From: Acidobacteriota bacterium
Lineage (GTDB): Bacteria; Acidobacteriota; Terriglobia; Terriglobales; Acidobacteriaceae
Assembly: GCA_021803035.1 (NCBI GenBank)
Contig: JAJZME010000008.1
Span: 1-51,496, forward strand
Length of the DNA: 51,496 bases
Direction: 5' to 3'
Position numbers and translations under genes: made by a program. This document shows, in pieces, positions 18,782 through 27,810 of this stretch. Under the pieces are notes generated by a model. The model worked only from the letters and a program-made list of their open reading frames with translations, ran no database searches and had not been told where the DNA came from. How positions within the stretch are numbered: the stretch's first letter is position 1; each line of letters opens with the position of its first letter.

Positions 18782-19783
18782 TCAGTATCTCGCGGCGGCG
18801 CAGAACATCAGCGATGTGAAGAGCAGCGGCAGGTAGAGCACGCTCACCTTCAACAGGTCGCGCGCCAGCATGCGGCTCTCCACCTCACTCTCAGTGCGGA
18901 GAATTCCGGCAAAGCGTATCGTGTACCCCAGATAATTCAGGTCAAGCACAATCGCCAGCACCGCGTAGGTGGCTCCCGTCAACCCAAGCCAGCAGGGCGC
19001 CAGGCTCACGGGAATCATCAGGACAGCGAAGAACAGCGCTTGGGCCACGGTGGACCGCCCGTTGGGTTGCACCACGGGCAACATGCGGATGCCCGCCCGG
19101 GCGTAATCGTCGCGGTAGAGCCAGGCGATGGCCATGAAGTGGGGAAACTGCCAGGCAAAGAGAATGGCGAACAATGCCACGGCCGGCCACTCGATGCGCC
19201 CGCACGCCGCCGTCCAGCCCAGCAGCGGGCCCATGGCGCCGGGAAACGCGCCGATCAAGGTGGCCAGGGCGGTGACGCGCTTCAGCGGCGTGTAAATGGC
19301 CACGTAGGTAAAGGCAGTGAGCAACGCCAGCATGGCTGTCAGCAGGTTCACGCGCAGCAGGAGCCAAAGGGCCCCCAGCGCGAGCGCGCCCAGGCCCGCC
19401 AGAACTCCCTGCTTGAGCGAGAAACGACCGGCGGCCAACGGACGATCCGCTGTTCGCGTCATGTACGCGTCTGTCTTCCGTTCGATGGCTTCGTTCAGCG
19501 CGCCGGCGCCGGCTGAGATCAGTCCGATGCCCAGCAGCGCATTGAGCAGGCCGTGCTGCGGGCCGGCGAGGCCCGCTTGCATCGATCCCAGGTAATAGCC
19601 GCCCCAGCCCGTAACCAGCACCAGGCCAACCACCTTGACTTTGAATAGTTCGCGCAGGTCGTGGATCAGGGTGGCCGTGGCGCCGCGGCTGGGCGCGTGA
19701 ATCGTGCTGGCGCCTGGTGCGGCGCTTTCAATGGTGCGCGCGGCAAGTGCAGCCGAATTGGCAGCTTGAGTGGTGGAAGCCAT
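18782..19783 (-). CDS. ctaB: Protoheme IX farnesyltransferase (haem O synthase)
   Basis: A 333-residue UbiA-superfamily membrane prenyltransferase with about eight or nine helices. The first aspartate-rich-type motif reads NEAIERKTDAYMTRTADRP, and CtaB-specific segments are present (YTPLKRVTALATLIGAFPG, and WQFPHFMAIAWLYRDDYARA with GIRMLPVV following). It adds farnesyl to haem B to make haem O for terminal oxidases. The N-terminal ~35 residues are Ala/Ser/Thr-rich and atypical, so the true start may lie downstream of 19783, which also lacks a good ribosome-binding site. It is followed directly by the DUF420 gene. Confidence 0.95.
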   Translation of the reverse strand: MASTTQAANSAALAARTIESAAPGASTIHAPSRGATATLIHDLRELFKVKVVGLVLVTGWGGYYLGSMQAGLAGPQHGLLNALLGIGLISAGAGALNEAIERKTDAYMTRTADRPLAAGRFSLKQGVLAGLGALALGALWLLLRVNLLTAMLALLTAFTYVAIYTPLKRVTALATLIGAFPGAMGPLLGWTAACGRIEWPAVALFAILFAWQFPHFMAIAWLYRDDYARAGIRMLPVVQPNGRSTVAQALFFAVLMIPVSLAPCWLGLTGATYAVLAIVLDLNYLGYTIRFAGILRTESEVESRMLARDLLKVSVLYLPLLFTSLMFCAAARY

Positions 19784-20199
19784 GGGGAAAGATGGGAACC
19801 TTGACGGAGGCCATTTTCAGGGGAATGCGTCCGCCTCTCCTACGATGATACCAAGCAATATCGGCTTGCGGTTCTGTCTGCCGGGATTGTTCTTTGGCGG
19901 GCGGAATCATTCAGCGGCGCCGGCTGCCGAGTGAGCCGGGATTCGCCTCACCGGACGGCGCGATTACGGGCCAAATTCTCTGCAGTCAAACGGCAGTTTC
20001 GTGCCGAAGACGCACATTTTTCGCGGCTTTTTCTGCTTAACCTGTTCACTTTGTTTCGCTTGCGGGACGCAAGATCGGCAAGTCGCACATCCTGGGACGC
20101 GGAGCGCCCCTGCTTCATGCTGCAATACAGCCCTGGCATTGGGCTGGCCTGAGCCAAACCCGCCTGTGCGCCCGTCCGTCTTCCTCGTTTGGCATTCTC
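19784..20199. other. Intergenic region upstream of ctaB
   Basis: About 415 bases without a supported gene. It should contain the ctaB promoter; a possible -10 (TATCAT on the minus strand, near 19850) has no clear -35. The S10 peptidase gene ends at 20200 and reads toward it. No strong terminator hairpin was found. Confidence 0.35.
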
Positions 20200-21753
20200 T
20201 CACTGCTTGTTGTACATCGCCATGACGGCCTTGCGCAGGGCCAGCCTGCTGTCCAGCCGGGTATAAAACATGTGTCCCCCGGGGAATTCGTGCACGGTGA
20301 TGCGTGGCGGGTTGCCCATGGCCGGTATCTGGTTGACCGTGATGAGCGATCCCATGAACGGACATACAAGGTCATTCCAGCCGTGCGCGATGAACACCCA
20401 CATATTGGGATCGGCGGCGACAGCCTGGCGTAATTGCGTCACGGAGCCGGCGCGCAACTGGGGGCCACCCTTCCAGATGTTGGCGATCTGGTAGTTGAGC
20501 GTGTAGTAAGGCGCGTCCACCTTCCAGCCCACCGTCTGGGTGTCGAAGTTGACCATCGCCGAGGTCAGCGGCGCGATGACGGCGGCCAGGATGGGATCGT
20601 TGGCGCGCTGCTGAGGCGCAAACGGGAACGGGTCATAGGAGGTTACGTTGGAATCGTAGATCGAGCCGAGCTTGTCTTTGTTGCGGTACTCCTCGCGCAG
20701 ATAAGCCTCAGGGCTGATACGCCCGCCCGAGTTCTTGACGAAAGTCGGGTTGAGTCCGGTCAACTCCGTCACCTGCTGGATCATCTGCTGTGTGGCCGCG
20801 GGATTGGAGCGGCCTTCGAGGAGGGCCGTGGCATATGGACCCATGGCGTAGGAGATCACGCTGGACATGGCGGCCGGCGTCAGCTTGTTCTCCCGTTCCA
20901 GGTGAGCCGCGACAATGGAGGGCAGCGTGATGATCCATGGCAGCGGCGACACATCGCCGTGCTGCATGAGAGTCGGGTTGAGATAGGGCGAGATCAGCAC
21001 TTCGCCGCTCATGCCTACGCCCAGTTGCGATTGCAGATAGTAGGCGATGCGCGGCGCGCGAAAGCCGCCGTAGCTTTCTCCCACGATGTACTTGCGCGAG
21101 TCGAGCCGGCCGTTCTTTACCAGCCACTTGTAAATGACGCGCGAGAGGTAGTGGATGTCGGGATCGGTCGAGTAAAAGAGCTTCTTGGCTTGAGCCAGTG
21201 GAACCAGCGAGCGGCTGAAGCCGGTGCCGATGGGGTCGATGAAGACCAGGTCGGTAAAGCTGAGCCAGGTGGCGGGATTATCGGTGAGAGCCGGTGTCTC
21301 CGAAGGGCTTTCGCCCTTGTTGCCGAAATTCACGTGCTTGGGGCCGATGGCGCCCAGGTTCAGGAAGGCCGAAGAGGCGCCGGGACCGCCGTTGATTGCA
21401 AAGGTGACCGGGCGGTTCTTGCCGGCCATGGTGTAGCTGGTTACCACCACCTTGCCGACCACCTTGCCGGTGACAGGGTCGCGCACGGACATTGCGCCAA
21501 CGGTGACCGTGTAGTGCAGCGTCTTGCCGTCGAGCTGCATGGACTGCTCGACGTGGGCCGGCGGGGGCAGCGGCGGCAGGTTGAGATTTTGCGACTGCGG
21601 CTTTTTGGGCGACGTTGCCGAGGCGGCGGACTTCTCCTTGGCCTGTTTGCTGGATTGCGCGGCGGCGGGTGCGGAGAACGCTGTGAGGCCAGGCAGAGCG
21701 CAGACCAGAACTGCGGCGCACAGACGGAAGCGGAAAGTCCGAAAAATGCCCAT
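20200..21753 (-). CDS. Exported S10-family serine carboxypeptidase-like peptidase
   Basis: A 517-residue alpha/beta-hydrolase peptidase. It has a signal peptide (about 1-33, ending PAAAQ), a Lys/Ser/Pro-rich linker, the oxyanion-hole region NGGPGASS (121-128), the nucleophile Ser227 in GESYGG, a catalytic Asp in the segment HGWNDLVCPF and a catalytic His in PGGHMFY near the C-terminus. The family removes C-terminal residues from peptides at acid pH; here it would act in the periplasm or outside the cell. ATG 21753 was preferred to a TTG two codons upstream. It stands alone; the DUF488 gene upstream is separated by 49 bases and might share a promoter. Confidence 0.9.
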   Translation of the reverse strand: MGIFRTFRFRLCAAVLVCALPGLTAFSAPAAAQSSKQAKEKSAASATSPKKPQSQNLNLPPLPPPAHVEQSMQLDGKTLHYTVTVGAMSVRDPVTGKVVGKVVVTSYTMAGKNRPVTFAINGGPGASSAFLNLGAIGPKHVNFGNKGESPSETPALTDNPATWLSFTDLVFIDPIGTGFSRSLVPLAQAKKLFYSTDPDIHYLSRVIYKWLVKNGRLDSRKYIVGESYGGFRAPRIAYYLQSQLGVGMSGEVLISPYLNPTLMQHGDVSPLPWIITLPSIVAAHLERENKLTPAAMSSVISYAMGPYATALLEGRSNPAATQQMIQQVTELTGLNPTFVKNSGGRISPEAYLREEYRNKDKLGSIYDSNVTSYDPFPFAPQQRANDPILAAVIAPLTSAMVNFDTQTVGWKVDAPYYTLNYQIANIWKGGPQLRAGSVTQLRQAVAADPNMWVFIAHGWNDLVCPFMGSLITVNQIPAMGNPPRITVHEFPGGHMFYTRLDSRLALRKAVMAMYNKQ

Positions 21754-21802
21754 GCTCAATACGATACAAGGTGCGAGCCGCGCGGGGGCCGGAAAAACCC
21801 GG

Positions 21803-22165
21803 TCAGCGCACTTTTGAACTCAGTTTCAGGTCCAGGAATTCCTTGAGCGCCACGGCGTTGTTGTGCTCTGTGTCATGGGAGCTGTAGATGAGCGTAACGG
21901 CGCCCTGTTGAGCGGCATCGAGAAGTGGGCGCACGGCAGCTTCGTTTTCGTTCAGCTCCTTGAAATAGCGTTTGCGGAACTCCTGCCAGCGCTCGGGATC
22001 GTGATGGAACCATGTGCGCAGCCCGGCGCTGGGCGCGGCATCTTTGAGCCATCCGGCGATCGCCAGCGAGGATTTCGTCACGCCTCTTGGCCATAGCCGT
22101 TCCACAAGGAACCGGGCGCCGTCTTGTTTGCTGGCCGGGTCGTAAACGCGCTTGAGGTGAATCAT
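21803..22165 (-). CDS. DUF488 family protein (YeaO-like)
   Basis: A 120-residue soluble protein of the DUF488 family, with the characteristic RVYDP, FLVERLWPRGVTKSSL and TLIYSSHDTEHNNAVAL segments. The function of the family is not known. ATG 22165 was chosen because AGGAG lies 7 bases upstream and the conserved domain begins at once (MIHLKRVYD); longer in-frame starts up to 22195 add an unlikely basic tail. It reads toward the S10 peptidase gene. Confidence 0.85.
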   Translation of the reverse strand: MIHLKRVYDPASKQDGARFLVERLWPRGVTKSSLAIAGWLKDAAPSAGLRTWFHHDPERWQEFRKRYFKELNENEAAVRPLLDAAQQGAVTLIYSSHDTEHNNAVALKEFLDLKLSSKVR

Positions 22166-22875
22166 CGAAGTGCTCCTGCGAATGAATTTTCGCATTGTTT
22201 TCCGTGCAGGGCTAGCCGCGGGTTGTGCAACCGCAAACCCGATCTCGTATGCGCTGTAACAGCGGAGTTAGTCTCGGGCGCAGCAGACCTGGCCCACGGG
22301 CCGATGAGACAAAGCGATGCGCTTGCCTTTGCCAATCCGGCAATGACGGCCGTTCACATCCTCATCTTTATGTTGGCAAGAAAATTACCTGCAAGAAATT
22401 CTGTGGAAAAGAAAATATTTTAAGGGGGGTGGTATGCGCCGGCGGAGTTTGGCGAGCTGGCGAGGTTGGCGGAGTCTGTGAGTTCGCAAGGGTCATGAGT
22501 TCCTCTCTGCGAGTTGGCAGGTTGGCGAGTGCGCACGTGGGCGGCTGCGCGCCTGGGGTGCGATTTAGTTTCTATTGTGCGAGAAAGGAAGGAAATTCTC
22601 TGCAAATGCAAGTTGTTGCAAGAGTGATGGTTGTGGATTCAGGTGCTTGACATTTCGATCTGCCGCCCAGGAAATTGGCGGCGCCGGCACGCCCAGCGCC
22701 CCGTCATTTCCCGTGGAAAGCACACCTCGTGTGCCGGCCTCAGTCAGCGGGATGCAGAAGCAAGCCTCAGATCCTCTTTGCCCGCTGCGCATCTATTAAG
22801 CTGAAAACGTGTAGCACAGCCAGACTGAAGAACCTTCGTACGTGGAGCTGCGGATGGAGCGGAGGGATTAAGAGA
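22166..22875. other. Long intergenic region upstream of poxB
   Basis: About 700 bases. The left half is the DUF488 upstream region; the middle has an A/T-rich patch (about 22380-22425) followed by a degenerate GGCGAGTT-like repeat (22441-22532). The right part precedes poxB, with GGAGGGA (22861-22867) as a likely ribosome-binding site. No gene is supported; an in-frame extension of poxB upstream of 22876 is open but lacks conserved sequence. Confidence 0.4.
22441..22532. repeat. Degenerate short tandem repeat related to GGCGAGTT
   Basis: The stretch reads as imperfect copies of GGCGAGTT/GGCGAGCT (GGCGGAGTTT, GGCGAGCT, GGCGAGGTT, GGCGGAGTC, then GCGAGTTGGCAGGTTGGCGAGT). It is non-coding and of unknown role. 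Confidence 0.35.
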
Positions 22876-24600
22876 ATGGCAAAGAGAGTTGCGGAATTAT
22901 TCGTCGAGGTGCTTGCCGCCGCGGGCGTCGAAAGGATTTACGGGGTTGCGGGCGATTCGCTGAACGGCATTACCGATTCCGTCCGGCGTCGTAACGGAAT
23001 TGAGTGGGTCGGCGTCCGGCACGAGGAGACGGCTGCGTTCGCCGCCGGCGCGGAAGCGGCGTTGACGGGCAAGCTTGCGGTTTGCGCCGGAAGCTGCGGG
23101 CCGGGCAATCTGCACCTGATCAACGGACTCTATGACGCACACCGGAGCCGCGTGCCGGTGCTGGCGATTGCCGCGCACATCCCATCCCAGGAGATCGGCA
23201 GCGGCTATTTTCAGGAGACACACCCCGAGCTGCTGTTCAAGGAGTGCAGCCAGTACTGCGAATTGGTGTCCAATCCCGCGCAGATGCCGCGCACGCTGGA
23301 GATTGCGATCCAGACGGCGCTGTCAAAGCGCGGCGTGGCAGTGGTGGTCTTGCCCGGCGATGTGGCGCTGCTGGACGCCGAAAACGACGACCGCCGGGTC
23401 AACTTCACTTTTGCCCAGCCGCATATTGTCCCGCGCGCGGAGGAACTGGAGCGACTGGCCGCGGAGCTCAACGAGGCGCGGCGGGTGACGATTCTGGCCG
23501 GTGCCGGATGCGCCGATGCGCACCAAGAGCTGATTGCGCTGGCCGGCAAGTTGCGCGCGCCCATTGTGCACGCCATGCGCGGCAAGGAGTTCATCGAGTA
23601 TGACAATCCGTACGACGTGGGCATGACTGGCCTGCTGGGATTTTCCTCGGGCTACCACGCGATGATGAACTGCGATGCGCTGCTGATGTTGGGCACGGAC
23701 TTTCCCTATCAGCAGTTCTATCCGAAGGATGCGCGGATTCTGCAGATCGATATCCGCGAGGAGCAACTGGGCCGGCGCAGCCATCTGGATCTGGGGCTGG
23801 TGGGCGGCATTGCCGAGACGCTGCCTGCGCTGCTTCCCCTCATTACGCAAAAGGCCGACCGCAGCCATCTCGATGCCTGCCTCGAACATTATCGCGAGGC
23901 CCGGAAGGGGCTCGACGATCTGGCGACGGGCAAGCCGGGCCAGCGGCCGATCCATCCGCAGTATCTTGCCAAGATCATCGACGAGGTGGCCGCGGCCGAC
24001 GCCATCTTCACGGTGGATGTGGGCACTCCGGTTATCTGGGCGGCGCGCTACCTGACCATGAACGGGCGCAGAAGGCTGCTCGGCTCGTTCAACCACGGCT
24101 CGATGGCAAACGCTTTGCCGCAGGCCATTGGCGCGCAGATATCGCATCCGCGCCGGCAGGTGGTGAGCCTTTCCGGAGACGGCGGCATTTCGATGCTGAT
24201 GGGCGACCTGCTGTCGCTGCGGCAGTTGAATCTTCCCGTGAAGATCGTGGTTTTCAACAACGGCTCGCTGGGTTTCGTGGAATTGGAGATGAAGGCCACA
24301 GGCTTTGTGCATCACGGAACCGAGCTTGTCAATCCCGATCTTGCCGGCATTGCGAAGGGAACGGGGATTCTGGGCCTGCACGTCGACGATCCGGAGCGAA
24401 TCCGTCCCACGCTCGAAGAGGCGTTCGCGCACGATGGGCCGGCGCTGGTCGATGTCGCGGTGAACCGGCAGGAGCTGGCCATGCCGCCGTCGCTCAAGCT
24501 CGACATGATGCGCGACTTCAATCTGTATCTGATCCGCGCCATCCTGAACGGCCGCGGAGACGAGGTGGTCGATCTGGCCAAGACCAATCTGTTCCGGTGA
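22876..24600 (+). CDS. poxB: Pyruvate dehydrogenase (quinone) / pyruvate oxidase
   Basis: A 574-residue thiamine-diphosphate enzyme, the same size as E. coli PoxB (572). The catalytic Glu lies in [19 protein letters not shown], the TPP/Mg motif is [15 protein letters not shown] with NN about 25 residues on, and the FAD-domain segment [14 protein letters not shown] is of PoxB type. The C-terminus carries a helical tail that in E. coli PoxB mediates lipid activation. It oxidises pyruvate to acetate and CO2 with electrons passed to quinone at the membrane. ATG 22876 has GGAGGGA upstream and matches the family start. It appears to be transcribed alone. Confidence 0.92.
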   Translation: MAKRVAELFVEVLAAAGVERIYGVAGDSLNGITDSVRRRNGIEWVGVRHEETAAFAAGAEAALTGKLAVCAGSCGPGNLHLINGLYDAHRSRVPVLAIAAHIPSQEIGSGYFQETHPELLFKECSQYCELVSNPAQMPRTLEIAIQTALSKRGVAVVVLPGDVALLDAENDDRRVNFTFAQPHIVPRAEELERLAAELNEARRVTILAGAGCADAHQELIALAGKLRAPIVHAMRGKEFIEYDNPYDVGMTGLLGFSSGYHAMMNCDALLMLGTDFPYQQFYPKDARILQIDIREEQLGRRSHLDLGLVGGIAETLPALLPLITQKADRSHLDACLEHYREARKGLDDLATGKPGQRPIHPQYLAKIIDEVAAADAIFTVDVGTPVIWAARYLTMNGRRRLLGSFNHGSMANALPQAIGAQISHPRRQVVSLSGDGGISMLMGDLLSLRQLNLPVKIVVFNNGSLGFVELEMKATGFVHHGTELVNPDLAGIAKGTGILGLHVDDPERIRPTLEEAFAHDGPALVDVAVNRQELAMPPSLKLDMMRDFNLYLIRAILNGRGDEVVDLAKTNLFR

Positions 24601-24861
24601 GTGGCGCGCTCCGTCCGGCCGAAGACGGGCGGGAGGGGCGTGCTCTGCCCGGGCAGGTCATTCTTTGACCATGCGCCATTTTCTCACCGGCTCCTGCGCC
24701 TCTCGCCGAGCTTCTTCCTGAATTTTGGGGCTGACTGCAAACCGTTGCGCGGAGATGGCGCGACAGGCCGGGAGCCAAGCCGCTATATTTTTCGATTGTG
24801 CCGGGGCCGGCTGATGCGCTGCGCTCCGGCAGATTCCAGGACCAACTGAAAAGGAGAAGCA

Positions 24862-25179
24862 ATGCGTATTTGTTTTTTGCTGCAGGTGCGCGCGGAAAAG
24901 CTGGAGGAGTACAAGGCGCGCCACAAGGCGGTGTGGCCGGAGATGCTGGCGGCGCTGCGCGAGACGGGCTGGCGCAATTATTCGCTCTTTCTGCGCCCGG
25001 ACGGCCTGCTGGTGGGCTATCTGGAAGCGGACGACTTTTCCCAGTGTCTGGCGGGGATGAAACAGCGGGCGGTGAACGAACGCTGGCAGGCGGAGATGGC
25101 TCCATTTTTCGAATCAACCGGAAGCGGGGTTGCAGATGATAATATGTTTCCGCTTGAAGAAGTCTTCCACCTCGATTGA
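24862..25179 (+). CDS. rhaM: L-rhamnose mutarotase
   Basis: A 105-residue protein, the same size as E. coli RhaM (104). Family motifs are clear: the N-terminal strand then EEYKARHKAVWPEM with the catalytic His, a central GWRNYSLFLR strand, and DDFSQCLAGM followed by VNERWQAEMAPFFE. It interconverts alpha- and beta-L-rhamnose in the cytoplasm. The start has AAGGAGAAG upstream. It is followed after 123 bases by the GH28 gene on the same strand and begins the rhamnose-polysaccharide island. The isomerase, kinase and aldolase of rhamnose catabolism are not in the window. Confidence 0.93.
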   Translation: MRICFLLQVRAEKLEEYKARHKAVWPEMLAALRETGWRNYSLFLRPDGLLVGYLEADDFSQCLAGMKQRAVNERWQAEMAPFFESTGSGVADDNMFPLEEVFHLD

Positions 25180-25302
25180 GCTAAATCGCAGAGCAAGCAA
25201 GCGGGGCATGATCGCCGGACGCACGATGACGGCGTGCGAAACAGCATGAGGTGCGTTCCGGAAGGCCGATGTCGAGCGATCAGGTCAGAGGAGGAAGTTT
25301 CT

Positions 25303-26949
25303 ATGAAGACGTTTAATGCGTTACGCCGTGATCTTCTGCGCACGGGTAGTCTGGGCTTGGCAGGTGCCGCATTGCCGGCAGTTTCCTATGCGGCTTCCAG
25401 CAACAAGAAGAGCGGAGCTTTGGCAGCCGAGGGCATCTTCAATGTGCGCAAATACGGCGCGACAGGTGACGGCAAAACGCTGGACACCAAGGCCGTCAAC
25501 AGCGCCATTGAAGCGGCAGCGGCGGCTGGCGGCGGAGTCGTGCTCTTTCCCGCGGGCACTTATCTGTGCTTCTCCATCCGCCTGAAGAGCAATGTGCATC
25601 TGCATCTGCTTGAGGGCAGCATGATCGAGGCGGCTGCGTCACCCGCGCCGGGGCAGAAGACCGGCTACGACGGCGGTGTTTACGATGCGGCGGAGCCCAA
25701 TCCGGCGGCAGGCCACTACGAGGACTACGGGCACCGGCACTGGCACAATTCGCTGATCTGGGGCGAAGACATCCACGACTTCAGCATTACCGGCGCGGGG
25801 CTTATCTTCGGCAAAGGGCTCAGCTTCGGCGGCACGTGGGCGCCGCGCGGCAACTATCCGATGTACAATCCCAAGCAACCGGGCGTGGGCAACAAGGCCA
25901 TCGCTCTGAAGAACTGCCACAACGTGCTGCTTCGTGATTTCTCCATCCTCAAGGGCGGTCACTTCGGCCTGTTGCTGACCGGTGTGGACAATGTGACCAT
26001 CGACAACCTGACGATCGACACCGACCGCGACGGAATGGACATCGACTGCTGCCAGAACGTGCGCGTCACGAACTGCACGGTGAATTCGCCCTGGGACGAC
26101 GGCATCTGCCCGAAGTCGAGCTATGCGCTGGGCTATCGGCGGCCTTCCAAGTACTTCACCATCTCCAACTGCTGGGTGACCGGGGAGTTCCAACTGGGCA
26201 CGGTTCTGGACGGGACCTTCAAGAAATTTCCCGAGGGCGTTCGCATCCCGCACAACGGGCGCATCAAGTGCGGAACGGAATCGAACGGCGGCTTCATCAA
26301 CTTCACCATCACCGGCTGCGTCATCGACGGCTCGCTGGGCTACGCGCTGGAAACGGTCGACGGCGCGCACCTGGAAGACATCACCATCTCCAATACGACG
26401 ATGCGCAATATCTATACCGGGGCGCTGTTTTTGCGGCTTGGGGCGCGGCTGCGCGGACCCGCGGCGACCACCAAGGTGGGTGTTTTGCGGCGCGTGCTGA
26501 TCAGCAACCTGAACTGCTACAACGCGTCCGGCCGGCAGGCGTCCATCCTGAGCGGTATCCCCGGCCACACGATTGACGATGTGAAGCTCGATAACATCTA
26601 CATCGAAACCGCCGGGGGCGGCACGGCTGAAATGGCCCAGCGTCAGATTCCGGAGATGGCGCACGGCTATCCGGAGCCGGGCAATTTCGGCCCTACGCCG
26701 TCGTCAGCATTCTTCATGCGCCACATGCGCAACGTGGAGATGAGCCATGTGGAGATTGCCAACGGCGTTGCCGACGCGCGTCCCGCGTTCTATCTGGAGG
26801 ACGTGAACCGCGTGGACTTCTTTGCCATCACCGCGCCGCGCAACAACGGCGATGCCTTTGCGCTGCACAACGTCAAGGATCTGCGCATTGGATGGAGCAG
26901 AGCGGCGGCCGATGCCACGCTGAGCAGCGTGGAGAGCAAGACGCTGTGA
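25303..26949 (+). CDS. Tat-exported glycoside hydrolase family 28 protein
   Basis: A 548-residue right-handed beta-helix enzyme of the polygalacturonase family. The N-terminus has a twin-arginine signal (RRDLLRTG then a hydrophobic stretch to about residue 30), followed by FNVRKYGATGDGKT, the standard beta-helix entry. Catalytic-type aspartates are at 241-248 (DTDRDGMDID) and 265-266 (WDDGICPKS), and GRIKCGTESNGG supplies the Arg/Lys region. The classical GHG tripeptide is not evident, so substrate may differ from plain polygalacturonan; rhamnogalacturonan or xylogalacturonan is likely given the neighbours. ATG 25303 has GAGGAGGAAG upstream. A strong bidirectional terminator follows the stop. 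Confidence 0.9.
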   Translation: MKTFNALRRDLLRTGSLGLAGAALPAVSYAASSNKKSGALAAEGIFNVRKYGATGDGKTLDTKAVNSAIEAAAAAGGGVVLFPAGTYLCFSIRLKSNVHLHLLEGSMIEAAASPAPGQKTGYDGGVYDAAEPNPAAGHYEDYGHRHWHNSLIWGEDIHDFSITGAGLIFGKGLSFGGTWAPRGNYPMYNPKQPGVGNKAIALKNCHNVLLRDFSILKGGHFGLLLTGVDNVTIDNLTIDTDRDGMDIDCCQNVRVTNCTVNSPWDDGICPKSSYALGYRRPSKYFTISNCWVTGEFQLGTVLDGTFKKFPEGVRIPHNGRIKCGTESNGGFINFTITGCVIDGSLGYALETVDGAHLEDITISNTTMRNIYTGALFLRLGARLRGPAATTKVGVLRRVLISNLNCYNASGRQASILSGIPGHTIDDVKLDNIYIETAGGGTAEMAQRQIPEMAHGYPEPGNFGPTPSSAFFMRHMRNVEMSHVEIANGVADARPAFYLEDVNRVDFFAITAPRNNGDAFALHNVKDLRIGWSRAAADATLSSVESKTL

Positions 26950-26958
26950 GGGAATCAC

Positions 26959-27008
26959 CACAAAGGCTCTCCCGGCGGGTGGAACAGAGCACCGGGAGAG
27001 CCTTTGTG
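26959..27008. terminator. Bidirectional terminator between GH28 and sdhB
   Basis: CACAAAGGCTCTCCCGG (26959-26975) pairs perfectly over 17 bases with CCGGGAGAGCCTTTGTG (26992-27008) around a 16-base loop. It lies between the convergent stops of the GH28 gene and sdhB. Confidence 0.85.
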
Positions 27009-27041
27009 CGTGGTTGCGTTGTAGCGCAGCGCCGATGACGG

Positions 27042-27791
27042 CTACCCGCGCAGCCAGTCCTTGACTTTCTGAACCATGACGTCGCGGCCGATATCGGAAA
27101 TGGCGTTGGTCAGCGGGATCTGCTTGGGGCAGGCCTCTACGCAATTTTGCGCATAGCCGCACTCCTGAATGCCGCCGTCGCCGGCCAGCGCGCGCAGACG
27201 CTCTTCCTTGAAAACCTTGCCGGTAGGGTGGTTGTTGAAGAGCTTGACCTGCGCGATCGTGGCCGCGCCCACGAAGCCGGTGGCCGGGTTGAACTGCGGG
27301 CAGACTTCCATGCAGCAGGTGCAGCTAATGCAGTTCGACAGCGGATAGTTTGCCTCCTGCTGCTGCGGAAAGACGCGCGGGCCGGAGCCCAGATCGTAGG
27401 TGCCGTCCACCGGGACCCAGGCTTTGACGGCCTTGAGATTCTCGAACAGGACGGAGCGGTCAACCTGCAGATCGCGCACCAGGGGAAACTTCGAGAGCGG
27501 CTCGACGCGGATGGGCTGCTCCAGATTTTCGACCAGCGACGAGCAGGCCATGCGCGCCCGGCCATTGATGCGCATGGCGCACGAGCCGCAAATCTCCTCA
27601 AGGCAGTTGGAGTCGTAGGCGATGGGGGTGGTCTGGTGGCCCTCGGCGGTCACCGGATTGGCGGCGATCTCCATCATCGCGGAGATGACGTTCATGCCGG
27701 GACGCCACGCGAGTTCGAACTTCTCCCACATCTCGGGCGCTTCGGGGCTGGCCTGGCGCTTGATTTCGAGTTGAACAGTTTTATCTGCCAT
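27042..27791 (-). CDS. sdhB: Succinate dehydrogenase iron-sulfur subunit
   Basis: A 249-residue SdhB/FrdB protein. The N-terminal ferredoxin-like domain has the [2Fe-2S] cysteines in SNCLEEICGSCAMRING with a later Cys in RMACSSL, and the C-terminal domain has the cluster motifs CISCTCCMEVCPQ and CVEACPKQIPL for the [4Fe-4S] and [3Fe-4S] centres. It passes electrons from SdhA to the membrane quinone site. It starts 19 bases after the sdhA stop with GAGGGAG upstream, as the last gene of the leftward operon sdhC-sdhA-sdhB. Confidence 0.96.
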   Translation of the reverse strand: MADKTVQLEIKRQASPEAPEMWEKFELAWRPGMNVISAMMEIAANPVTAEGHQTTPIAYDSNCLEEICGSCAMRINGRARMACSSLVENLEQPIRVEPLSKFPLVRDLQVDRSVLFENLKAVKAWVPVDGTYDLGSGPRVFPQQQEANYPLSNCISCTCCMEVCPQFNPATGFVGAATIAQVKLFNNHPTGKVFKEERLRALAGDGGIQECGYAQNCVEACPKQIPLTNAISDIGRDVMVQKVKDWLRG

Positions 27792-27810
27792 GAGTCAGTC
27801 TCCCTCAGAG

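Noticed and set aside
20434..21846. A 470-codon frame opposite the S10 peptidase gene
   Set aside because: Shadow frame; the peptidase catalytic motifs fix the coding strand.
23323..24432. A 369-codon frame opposite poxB
   Set aside because: Shadow frame of a clear thiamine-diphosphate enzyme.
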